NCBI GenBank assembly: GCA_034509425.1
Contig: JAVTVJ010001355.1
Location: 665,525-729,524, forward strand
Source of the DNA: Eopsaltria australis
Taxonomy: Eukaryota > Chordata > Aves > Passeriformes > Petroicidae
Reading direction: 5' to 3'
DNA length: 64,000 nt
Part shown: one piece after another, positions 1 to 10,900 of the stretch
Layout: each line of letters starts with the position of its first letter
Numbering within the stretch: the first letter of the stretch is position 1
The notes under the pieces: generated by a model
Databases searched by the model: none
What the model saw: only the letters and a program-made list of their open reading frames with translations
What the model was told of the DNA's origin: nothing
Made by a program: the position numbers and the translations under genes

Positions 1-834
1 GGAAGGGAACTGAAAGATTGACCAGGCTGGAGGACTTTGTCCAGAGTCAGCATCCAGAAGCCTGGATGGACCACTGAGTCATGATACCTGTTGTGGCTTG
101 GATTTATTAATTCTACTGTTTCTGTTACAGTGATTGGAAAACAAAGATCTGCCTTCTGACTACTCTAAAATACAGGCTGAAGACATATCATTACTGTCTG
201 TGCATCAGAAGTCCTTTATTTTTTTCCCCCAGTGTAGGCATTTTTCATATTCTGTCCCATTTCCTTGTAACAAATCGGGCACTTTGGTCAAAGGCTGCAA
301 CAGCAGAGTGGGAGGGCAGCTCAGTGACAGTGACAGTGACCCGTTCACAGCCACTTACTCAGATCCTGCTGGGGTTCCTGGGGTAGCTCAGAGCTGGGTT
401 TCCTCTTCACCTCCCCCAGCTGCGGTTTCTCTCTGTTCTTTCGCTTATCTTCAAGGGCTTTGGTTTTAGCAGTACTGCTCACTTTCACATCCACACCTGG
501 CATTTGTCACCTCTTTATTTCTGCAGCTCCCGGGACCCGGAGCTGCCCGGCTCTGAGCCCGTCCCGCTGCTCCTCAGCGGTCACAGCTGCTGCTGCTGTC
601 CGGTCACTGCTGGCACTGTCGATGGACATCCCTGTGTCCATCCCCTCCCGATCCCGGCCCGGGAGCGGGGCTTGCCCTCCTGCCACCGTAATTCCCGGCT
701 CTCCTGCCCTGCCCGGGGTCCTTCCCTGCCGCGTTCTGTGGCCCCAGGGCAGCCCCGAGGGGCTCCTGGAGCCAGCCCCGGGCTGTCACACGGGTCACAG
801 GATCCGGGGATCGCCGAGGCTGGAAAAAACCCCA
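1..834. other. Upstream flank of EDEM1, no gene recognised
   Basis: No exon or RNA gene is recognised here. The first 500 bases are of ordinary composition. From about 530 the sequence becomes GC-rich and pyrimidine-rich, so long open frames appear in several frames on both strands; none resembles a known protein. In other vertebrates the next gene on this side is ARL8B. I see nothing diagnostic of its last exon, although an unrecognised 3' UTR could be present. Confidence 0.5.
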
Positions 835-985
835 AAATAATCGAGTGCAAGCTGTGCCCGGTCCCACCTTGTCCCCAAGGCACTGAGTGCCACCTCCAAG
901 CCTTCCTGGGGCACCTCCAGGGATGGGCACTCCAGACCATCCTGGGCATCCTTCCAATGCCTGACCACCCTTTCCATGGGGAAAT
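835..985 (-). mobile_element. CR1 LINE fragment, upstream of the promoter
   Basis: The stretch reads like the reverse complement of a CR1 3' region. Recognisable CR1 phrases include aaggcactgagtgccac near 878, cacctccagggatgggcac near 910, and ccaatgcctgaccacc near 955. It lacks the CR1 3' terminus and is an old, truncated copy. It ends where a 29-bp tandem repeat begins. Confidence 0.75.
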
Positions 986-1090
986 TCCTGCTCCTGTCCC
1001 TGTCCACGGAGGATTTCCTGCTCCTGTCCCTGTCCAGGAGGATTTCCTGCTCCTGTCCCTTTCCTTGGAGGATTTCCTGCTGCTGTCCAG
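981..1090. repeat. Minisatellite, unit about 29 bp, nearly 4 copies
   Basis: The phrase atttcctgctcctgtccc recurs at about 984, 1013, 1042 and 1071, with 28-29 bp spacing. The first copy is continuous with the CR1 fragment before it, whose consensus continues with an attcct-type motif. The array therefore seems to have expanded from CR1 sequence. It lies about 450 bp upstream of the EDEM1 start codon, at the edge of the CpG island. Confidence 0.8.
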
Positions 1091-1960
1091 CCGCTGTCCC
1101 CGGCAGTCCAGGGCCTTTCCCCGCTCTCCAGCCGCTCTGCCCCAGCCCGGAGCGCTCGGGGGTGGTTGTGGCCGCACGGCAGGGCCCAGCACCGGGGCAG
1201 GGCCCATGGTCCGGCCGTGTCCGGGGAGGCCCCGCCGCTGTCCGGCCCGGCCACTGACCAGCCCAGCCCAGCCCTGCCCCGCCCCTGCCCCCGGGCGGAG
1301 CCGCGGCCGCGGGCCGTGCCACGACAGCCCCGCGCCGCCCCGCCCCTTTAACGCCGCGGGGCGCTGCCCTTGACTGACACCCCGCGCGCCCTATGGCCGG
1401 CGGCCGCGCCCCCCTCCGCGCCCGCTCCACCAATAGCAGCGCGGCGCGGGCGGGCCTTACGCCGCTCCCGGCCCGCGTTTCCCTTCCGCTCTTAAAGGGG
1501 CCGCGGCGCGGCGCGGGCGGCGCCGCTGCGCTATGCGCGGGCGGCCATGCGATGGCGGTCGGTGGTGCTGGGGCTGCTGCTGCTGCGGCTCGGGCTGCAG
1601 GCGCTGCTGGCGCTGCTGCCCGCGCTGGCCCGCGGGCTCTGCCTGCACCCGCGCCTGCCCTGCCCCGGCCCGCGGCCTCCCGCGCTGCCCGGGCCGCCCG
1701 CGGGCGCTGCGGGGCGCGGGGCCCGGCTGTGGGGCGCGGCGGCGGGCGGCGATGAGTACGAGCGGCGCTACAGCGGAGCCTTCCCCCCGCAGCTGCGGGC
1801 GCGGCTCCGGGACGCGGCCCGGGGCATGTTCGTGTTCGGCTACGACAGCTACATGGAGCACGCCTTCCCCCGCGACGAGCTCGACCCGCTGCACTGCCGC
1901 GGCCGCGGGCCCGACCGCCGCGACCCGTGAGTGCGGCCCGGGCTGGGTGGGTGTGTGCTG
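1090..1960. promoter_or_regulatory. EDEM1: CpG island and promoter region of EDEM1
   Basis: Very high G+C with abundant undepleted CpG runs from about 1090 through exon 1 into the start of intron 1. Visible elements are GC boxes (ccgccccgcccc) near 1335-1348, a CCAAT box at 1430-1434, and a weak TATA-like ttaaa at 1492-1496, about 50 bp before the start codon. EDEM1 in mammals is induced through XBP1 in the unfolded protein response. I looked for the ER-stress element CCAAT-N9-CCACG. After this CCAAT the ninth-base position is followed by gcgcg, not CCACG, and an isolated CCACG is at 1319-1323. A canonical ERSE is therefore not seen. The transcription start is inferred to lie near 1500-1530. 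Confidence 0.8.
1547..1926 (+). CDS. EDEM1: EDEM1 coding exon 1 (residues 1-126 and part of 127)
   Basis: The start [16 protein letters not shown] matches the conserved EDEM1 leader, which fixes this ATG; G is at -3. The exon encodes the hydrophobic leader, a GC-rich linker, then [16 protein letters not shown] and [14 protein letters not shown], the beginning of the GH47 domain. The donor is CC|GTGAGT. An earlier out-of-frame ATG at 1533 is discussed in the findings. Intron 1 (1927-2671, 745 bp) holds GC-rich sequence, then two CR1 fragments in opposite orientation. Confidence 0.96.
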
Positions 1961-4900
1961 AGGGACCGGGGGTGGAATTATGTCTGCTGAGGGCCGGGGA
2001 TGGATGTCTGCCTGCTGGGGGCCGGGTGGGCACGGGGAGCGGGGCTGGCATCGCTCCGTGTGCGGGTCTCCCGGGGCTCAGGCTGGGCCCAGCCTCCTGC
2101 CAGTGCTGCCCAGCCACCGGACAGTTGGCAATGGCCATAAGCTAAAATACAACAAGTTTCACCTCTGTGTAAGTCACGGTTTGGCTTGGAGGGGCCTTTA
2201 ATTCCGTCCAGTGTCATCCCTGCCATGGCAGGGACGCCTCGCACTGTCCCAGGTTGCTCCAAGCCCCAGTGTCCAGCCTGGCCTTGGGCACTGCCAGGTG
2301 CTTCTCTGAACACCTTGTGCCAGGGCCTCTGGACTCTTACAGGGAAGAATTTCCTGCTGATATCCAATATAAACCTATTCCCCCTAAGTCTGAAGCCATT
2401 TCCTCTTGTCCTGTCCCTCCATCCCTCTCTGTATTTCTTGTAGTCTCCCTTCAAATACTTTTTGGATTGAGCTTCTTTCTGTAGTGGGGCAGAACCCTGG
2501 GACAGCTGCCCAAGGAGTGGTGGAGCCTCTCCCTTTGGAGACATTCCAAACCCACCTGGACACGTTCCTGTGTCACCTGCTCCAGGTGACCCTGCCTGGA
2601 CAGGGGGTTGGACTGGATGAGCTGCACAGATCCCTTCCAACCCTAATGATTGTGTGATTCTGCTCTTGCAGCTCCAACCTGAACATCAATGATGTGCTGG
2701 GGAACTACTCCCTGACGCTGATCGACGCACTGGACACGCTGGCGGTGAGTCCTTGGCGTGGGGACACTGCCCTGGTCACCTGGGACCTGCGCTGGTCACC
2801 TGGGACCTGCACTGGTCACCCCAGGGACTGCCCTGGCTGGGGGTGCTCCCCAGGGCTTGCCCAGGTGGTGCTGACAGCTGGATCAGGAGCTGACAGCTGG
2901 ATCCTGAGCTGACAGCTGGATCACAAACCAACAGTGTCACACGTGGGAAGGAGAATAGGAGTAGTTGAAGATGTCAGCAGAGATTTCCAGGAAAGACAGA
3001 GGAAAGTTTGGAGCACCTGCTCAAGGATCAGACCAGATCTCTTTAGGATATGCCACCACTCTGATACTCAGGAAGGGTGGATTGGAACTGGGGCTGCTGT
3101 GAGTTGCTGAGAGGTCCGGCAGGAGGAGGGTTCACGGTGTGCACAATAACTGGAAGTGCTCTGCTTGTTTCACTTGGCAGAGAGGCCTGACTGACACAGG
3201 GATCTGTGTGGAGAGTGGTGAAAGGAAGGAGGGGAAAACCTGTGCAGCTGCTGCTCACCTGCATTGCAGATCAAACTGGGAGATAATGTGAGGAGCAGCT
3301 CAGTTTGGTGTTTGTACCAGGCTATGGGGTCATGAGGAGGAGCCCCCTGCTTGGGCATTTTCAGGGATCCCAAAGGTTTCATTGTTCTCATCTGGGCACT
3401 CTCAGAGATCCCAGTAGGTTTCATTACTCTCATCTGTGCACTCAGGGCAGGTTTTGTGCCTTCTGGAGTGTCACAGGGCTCACTGCTGTGCTGGAGCCAT
3501 GGGGGATGTGTATCTCCTATGGTGCAGGAGGTGCTTTGGGCTCTTTGGGATGTAAAAACCTTTCTATTCTACCTGGGACTGCAGCAGGGGTGAGGAGCTG
3601 CTTGAGCAGGGCAGCTGTGAGCAGAACTGAAAGCAGAAGTGAGGGAGGTGCTGGGTTTTACTGAAAGAGAAGTTTGAGATCTGTGCTACGTGACTGCTAA
3701 CGGTGCCTTCCTTCCCTCAGTCACCAGTGGGGCAGTGAGTAGCTTCTTTTCTCAGCTAGAAAGGTTCTGATTGCTGAAGTCTCTTGTGTTTCTGAAGCTG
3801 CTGCATGGGGGGAGCTTGTTCTGCTCCTCCTTGCTCAGATCAAACACGTGATGCTTCCTCACTGGGTCTGAGTAATGGGGAGAGCTGGCACTTTGGTTAA
3901 AAACCTAAGTATGTCCCAGCCTTTTCATGAGCTCAGGCAAGCAGGAGCCTGTGCTCTCCTTCCACATTCCTGCTCCCCTAAAGCTCAGGCTGAATTTACA
4001 TCTGTCTCTGGATACAGTGGAAATCACTTCCAAGTTAGTTCCTCCTGTAGGAAGCACAAAGGAACTCCTGGATGTGCAGTGTTGGGACAGGAACCTGAAA
4101 GGTTGGACTGGGCTTTGGTCAAATAAACATTAAATCAAACTTCATTGTTCTGCAAGTTGTGTTATGCTTTAAGCTAAACTTAACTCTTGAGCTGCTAGTT
4201 CAGGCAGTTTGAGCACTCAGTGAGCTAAATCTGACTGCTGGGCTAAGATGTGAACTTGCCATTCTCTTCCCCAACCCTCTTCTGAAGCAATAATTGTACC
4301 AAATAGCTTTGTTTTTTTCTGTAAAAGGTGATGGGAAACTCCTCAGAATTCCAGAAGGCAGTGAAGTTGGTGATTGACACAGTTTCATTTGACAAAGACT
4401 CCACAGTCCAGGTTTTTGAGGCAACAATCAGGTACGTGGTGCTGAGCTTCTCTCTTTAAAGCAGTAGCAAGGTTAAAGACTTGATGTGTGTAATTCAAAG
4501 TGAAATCATTGGTTAGGAGGATTTTGGCAGGCTTTATTCCCTGGTTGTTCCTCAAGTTTCTTAATCTTCTATGAAAATATTCCATCCTTCAATATTGGAA
4601 ACAATTTCAGTCAGCCCCGTGTGAGCTGGAGCAGTGAGGCAGTGGTGTTCTGTGTGCTGCTGTTCTGTTGTTGCTCAGATCTGTGCACAGCAAACAACCC
4701 TGGGACAGCTTTTCTCTGGTTTGTTTTTTTTTTTCTGTCAGGGACTTCTGCTCACTTTCACTTTTGTTTTAGATGAAAAAGACTCTTCTGTCTTGGAAAT
4801 GGGTTTAGATGCTGTCTGATTGTAAGGAGTTTTGTTTTCTGAGTGTCTCAAGCAGTGTTTATTCCTGCTTCACTTGGCTGGGCTTGCTTTTAGCTGAGTG

Positions 4901-7900
4901 CTCATTTTATGTGACACCCTTGCTGCTATTTGCAGGGACAGGGAGGCCTTCACTCCTAAACAGAATTGTTACAAGAACTCCTGGGTTAGGTAAACTTTGC
5001 AGAACCTGGTTTTTGGATACTGACTTCTACAGGTGTTCACTGCTGATGGGGGAGAACCAGATCATTCTGTGCAGTGCCTGTAAGGAGCACAAAGTTACAA
5101 CTCTGTCAAACATGACACCTGGAAGGTGTGGAGGTGAAAAGCGAGGTTCAGAACAGACTGAGAACCTGCATTTTCCTTCTCCCACAGGGTTTTGGGAAGC
5201 CTGCTGTCTGCCCACATCATAATCACAGACACCAAGCAGCCCTTTGGTGATATGAGCATTAAGGATTATGACAACGAGCTGCTGCACTTGGCTCATGACC
5301 TGGCAGTGAGGCTGCTGCCAGCCTTTGAGAACACCAAAACTGGCATTCCCTATCCTCGGGTGAGTGACACAGCAGCCCTTGGGGAAAAATGGGCTCAGAG
5401 CAGTGTTTCACCTGTCCCACAACTTAAATTCTGAGTACTTGGGGTATTGAGCCTGCTCTAAGTTATTCTAAAATGACACAGGGGAAGCTGCCCTAAGTTT
5501 TGGTGATGTGGGCAATCCAAGTTGCTCCTTCTGTCCAGTCAATGTGTTTCCTGGGCTGAGTTTTCACTGTATTTATTGTTCCCTGTGGGTCAGGAGTCGT
5601 TTGTTTCTGTGCTCTTTGGCTGGAGCATTCCCTGCCCTGTGTCACACAGCAGCAAACAGTGCTGTCATTAATGAGGAATAGTGTAAAGGCAAAGAGCTGA
5701 GGAAAGTGACTTTATTGGTGACTTGCTACTAAAACAATTCTATTAGAATAAAATTCCACTGAAATATTTATCGTGCTGGGCTTGGAATTCATAGTTTTCC
5801 TGAAGACTGCTCAGTGGGTACTCAATACTTTGGGATTCCTGGATGCTGCTGCCTCTTGTTTTAAGCAGATACAGTTGGCAGGGAGAAGGATATCCCTGCT
5901 GCTGCAACAACCCTAAACTGCAAAACTATGATTAACTCTTGTCTGGCTGCTCTTAATGTCTGGAGAGAGCAGCACTGCTTTTCCTCCAGACCTGCCAAGC
6001 TGTAGAAACGTGAATTTTCACTTCTGTTCAGGGCCTGGTAAAGCAGCTGAGGGTGGTGTGGCTTCCCTTCAGCTCTGTGTTCCATGAGAAAGGGAGGAGC
6101 ATCCACTGAGGAAGCTCTTGGTCTCAAGAGCACAAACTGAGGGGCAGCAAAGAAGGAAAAGCCTGAATGTTCAGTGGAAAGCATGAAAAAGTGGAGTGAA
6201 GTTTGCCAGGGTTAGCAAGGAGAAGAGAAAAATGAGGATTGCCCACTTGACGCTTGAAGAAGAATTTCAGGAATTCTCCAGGAAGGCTTTCCAGGCTGCA
6301 GTGTGCTGGTTTTGTGTCTCTGTGCACATTCCATGCTGCACAAACTCCCAGAAAGGCTCGTTCCTAAGTGTGAGGGTGCAGCTGTGAGCACAGCTGGCCC
6401 AGGTGCAGCCTGCCTGTCCCTGCCCACAGGTGAACCTGAAGAAGGGGGTTCCTCCAGACAGCCACAACGAGACCTGCACAGCAGGAGCCGGGTCCTTGCT
6501 GGTGGAGTTCGGCATCCTCAGCAGGCTGCTTGGTGATTCCACCTTTGAATGGGTGGCCAGGAGAGCTGTGAAGGCCCTGTGGAGCCTCAGGAGCAACAAC
6601 ACTGGGCTGCTGGGTAAGGTCTGGGTGCTGCTGTTAGCCTGCCTCAGGCTGTGCCATCAGTTCCTTCATGTGTCCTCAGCTTTGTCCCTCTGCTCCCTCT
6701 GTAGCTGTTCAGTAATTTCCCCTAAGTTGTGTTGAACAAATGGCACTGTGGAGTTTTGTAAGAAAAGTGGAGTCTCTGAATGGCTCCTCAGGGCACATTT
6801 TCAAACCTAATTTTTCACAAAATGGGGAATGGAACTGAAGGCCCTGATTTGTGTCCCCATAAATATAATTCAGATTGGCAGATGACTGAAAGTACTTAAA
6901 ATAACTGCACGTGTGTGGGTGTTCCTCAGATGAATCCACCACTGTAACATTTATGTGATGTTAATCTGTGATCCTTCCTCCTTGGGAATTTCTCAATGTG
7001 TAATGTTCCCAGGTCTTCACTGGATTAGTTTTCTCTGATGTACTCAGCAGCCTTACACTAAACTTTTTGTTTGTTCTGAAAGGAAATGTTGTGAACATCC
7101 AGACTGGGCACTGGGTTGGAAAGCAGAGTGGACTGGGAGCAGGGTCAGACTCGTTCTATGAGTACCTGCTCAAGTCCTACATCCTCTTTGGGGAGAAGGA
7201 GGACCTGGAAATGTTCAATGCTGCCTATCAGAACATCCAGAACCACTTGAGGAGAGGGTATGTGATTCATTTCAGCATCAATTCCTTGTCAGTGAATCCT
7301 CCAGCAGGATCTGAAACACTTTGCTTTGTGTTATCCTCTAGAAAATCTGCTCTCCTTTTTACTTCAAGAAGCAAAATCTCATTTCCATGATAGTCTCCTC
7401 ACTCCTCAGCACCTGATGGGGTGCAGAGAAGCCAAACTGATTCCTGTCCCATTTATGAATGTTCAGGCTGACAGGAGGCTGTGGCACTGCCAAGGAAATG
7501 TATTCAATTGTCTGCTTTGTTCTTCTGAAGACCTGATCTTGCCTAGCACGACTTTTTGGTAGAGATTCTGCTGGCAGAGCTCTAAGATAGGACACATCCC
7601 TTTATGAATGAACTTCTCTGAGAGCATGACTGATGTTTGGGTTCCTTTAAAATGAGCAGAGGCATTTCCATGTTGCTTTGTTCCCTGGCAGGAGGGAGGC
7701 CTGCAATGAAGGAGAGGGGGACCCTCCCCTGTACGTGAACGTGAACATGTACACAGGCCAGCTGATGAACACCTGGATTGACTCTCTGCAGGCCTTCTTC
7801 CCTGGACTGCAGGTAAATTTTCCTTCTGGGAAAGGCTCATCCTAATCCTGGGCTGGGAATGAGTCTGAACAGTCCTGAGCTGAGCTGCCTGCAGTATTCA

Positions 7901-10900
7901 ATGCAGGGCCAGGGACTGCTCAGCCCAGGCTGTGCTGTGTGCAGAGTTCAGGATTGTACAGAGACTGAGACTGCTCCAGATCACTCTGGGACTGCTGCTG
8001 ACACTGCTCCTATGGCTGCTGCTGTGGCTACTGCCATGGCCACTGCCCCATGGCCCCTGCCCCATGGCCACTGCCCTATGGCCACTGCCCCATGGCCACT
8101 GCCCCATGGCCACTGCCCCATGGCTACTGCCCCATGGCCACTGCCCCATGGCCACTGCCCACTGCCCCATGGCCACTGCCCCATGGCCACTGCCCTATGG
8201 CCACTGCCCCATGGCCACTGCCCCATGGCCACTGCCCCATGGCCACTGCCCCATGGCTACTGCCCCATGGCTACTGCCCCATGGTCACTGCCCCATGGCT
8301 ACTGCCCCATGGCCACTGCCATGGCTACTGCCCCATGGTCACTGCCCCATGGCTACTGCCCCATGGTCACTGCCCACTGCCCTATGGCCACTGCCCCATG
8401 GCCACTGCCCCATGGCTACTGCCCCATGGCTACTGCCCCATGGCCACTGCCCCACGGCCACTGCCCCATGGCCACTGCCCTATGGCCACTGCCCCATGGC
8501 CACTGCCCCATGGCCACTCCCCCATGGCCACTGCCATGGCCACTGCCCCATGGCCACTGCCCCATGGCCACTCCCTTATGGCCACTGCCCTCTACCACGC
8601 AGTGAAAATTCCCTTTATCCCATCCCACCCCCAGGCTGTGCCATCCCATAAACAGCAAAGATAAACAATCCCCTCGAAGGTCACACCCTACAATCCTCTC
8701 CCACAATGGGTGCAGAGGCCACAAAGCCATGATCCTCTTTGCCATGGCCATCCCTGGTGCCCTGGATGTGCTTCCTGGGCACCTCTGGGCCTTCCAGGCT
8801 GCTTTTCTGTAACACACACAGTGTAATCCAGCAGCTGCCACCTGTGGGTTTGCATCTGTCTGCTCTGATACGAGTTCAGTTCAGCTCTGCATTAACATAA
8901 TGTGGGGAGGCCTGGCCTGCTGTCTGCTAGCTCTGAGAGACTTTCTGCTTCCCTCTTTTAACCTCACCATTTGTATTCTGTGCTGTGAAGCTCTGCTAAA
9001 GCTCTTACTGCAAAGAATTAATTCATCAGTACTTTTTGGGGGTTATTTTGTGTGTGTTTTATGGGGGGAGAGTTGTGTTAGATGCCATTCTCATCTCTGC
9101 TGCCTTGCAGCATTAAGTGTGTGTTTCTCTGGCTGCTCTCACCTGTGCCCAGGTGCTGATAGGAGATGTGGAAGATGCCATTTGTCTCCATGCCTTCTAT
9201 TATGCCATCTGGAAACGCTATGGAGCCCTCCCAGAGAGGTACAACTGGCAGCTGCAGGCCCCAGATGTTCCCTTTTACCCCCTGAGGCCGGAGCTGGTGG
9301 AGTCCACCTATCTCCTCTATCAGGTATTTGACTCCTCTGAGTTCCACAGCATGGCTTGGCCAAAATGCTTCTGTGCAGAAAGTCACTTTTCCCCTCCCTG
9401 ACCTCTGGCCAGCTGAATTTTGGCAGCCCTGGAGCTGCCTGGTGTCCTGTGCAGCTCTCTGGGCAGTGCTGTGCAATGTTGTTGCTCTGCTGTTTGCATC
9501 AAAAATAGCCTTTTTTACAAGACAGGCAGAAACAACACTAAACAACCTTGTCTAAAAGCTGCTGGCAGATTTTTACAAGGCAGAGAGACTTGTGACTGCT
9601 CAACCAAGAATTGTTGAAGTAAATGTAACAGCTTTCCTTGCAATGCTGTCCAGGCACAGACACAATAAACTAAAATAACTGTCTGCCTTCAAGGAAGGTG
9701 TCAGGGAGTTTGGATTTCCTGCAGGTTTTCTAGGATTTGCACTAAAGCAAATGTGAGAAGCTTGCACTGGCTAATCCAAGTCATGCTCCTGTAAAGATAA
9801 GTTTGCTGTGATACACAAGACTCTGGTACCAATAGGCCTTTGTTGTGTTATTTTTACAAGATTTCAAAATTGCTGATTCTAACTCTTGTCTGTCTTCCTT
9901 ATTTAGGCCACAAAGAACCCGTTTTACCTTCATGTGGGAATGGATATTCTGCAGAGTTTGGAAAAATATACAAAAGCAAAGTCAGTCTTCAATGTTCTTT
10001 TCTTCTCTCAGTGCTATAGACTTACATTTTACAAATATTATCTAGAATCCAATCTGCCACATGTAGGTAAACCAGAACACCCAACCCTCCTTGAAAGCCA
10101 CAAGTGATGATTTATTTATTTATTGGGCACTTCTTCCTTTGCCATCTGAAAATGAAATTGCAGTCCAGTGGCAACTTTTTACTTTGGAATTTTATAACTG
10201 CCTTTCAGAACGCATTGTTGATGATCAGCTGCTAAAAGCTGCTGAAAATACGAGTTGGGATTTTTCCTAGGGATCCTGCAGGATCATTTCTCACCTCATG
10301 GTGTTCAGCTGAACTGAGGGATGGCCCCTAAGCCAGATGCTGTTGGACTTCAGCTCCAGTTCAGGACAGCAGCAGTGAATCCTGACTTAAACACTGAGTA
10401 GCTGCACTTCCTGCAAGGCTCAGGGGGAAGACAGTGAATTCTTATTCCTTATTATTAATTTCCCTATTTTTGTAATGATTGGCCAAGTCAAACACTGCAG
10501 CTGAGGTGATCACAGCCCCCTCAGCACCCCAGAACCTACAACCAGTGAGTGCTTGCACAACACAACTGTTCCATTTGACCTTCAGCCCTGGCAGTTTGTG
10601 TGGAGTGCAGGAGTGTCTGGGGAGCTCTCTGAGAGCAGCACAGCTGGGACTGAGCCCCAAACATTGTCCCCTGTTGCAGGTGTGGCTACGCCACGTTGCA
10701 CCACGTGGTGGAGAAGACCAAGGAGGATCGGATGGAGAGCTTCTTCCTCAGTGAAACCTGTAAATACCTGTACCTGGTACGTGTGTGCTCCTCACTGCCA
10801 GCACACTGTGCGTGAGCGTGGCAGAGAAATGGCTGGGATATAATAGATAATTCATATCTAATTATTAATTAGAAACCGTGTTGGGTTGGGGGCGGGGCGT

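Noticed and set aside
504..2138. Long open frames (289 codons on +, 447 on -) in the CpG island
   Set aside because: High G+C removes stop codons. The frames contradict the EDEM1 exon 1 frame and have no recognised domain.
8008..8592. Open frames of 204-248 codons in intron 7
   Set aside because: All three + frames give the same 14-residue periodic peptide because the unit is 14 bp without stops. The array is inside an intron between well-supported exons.
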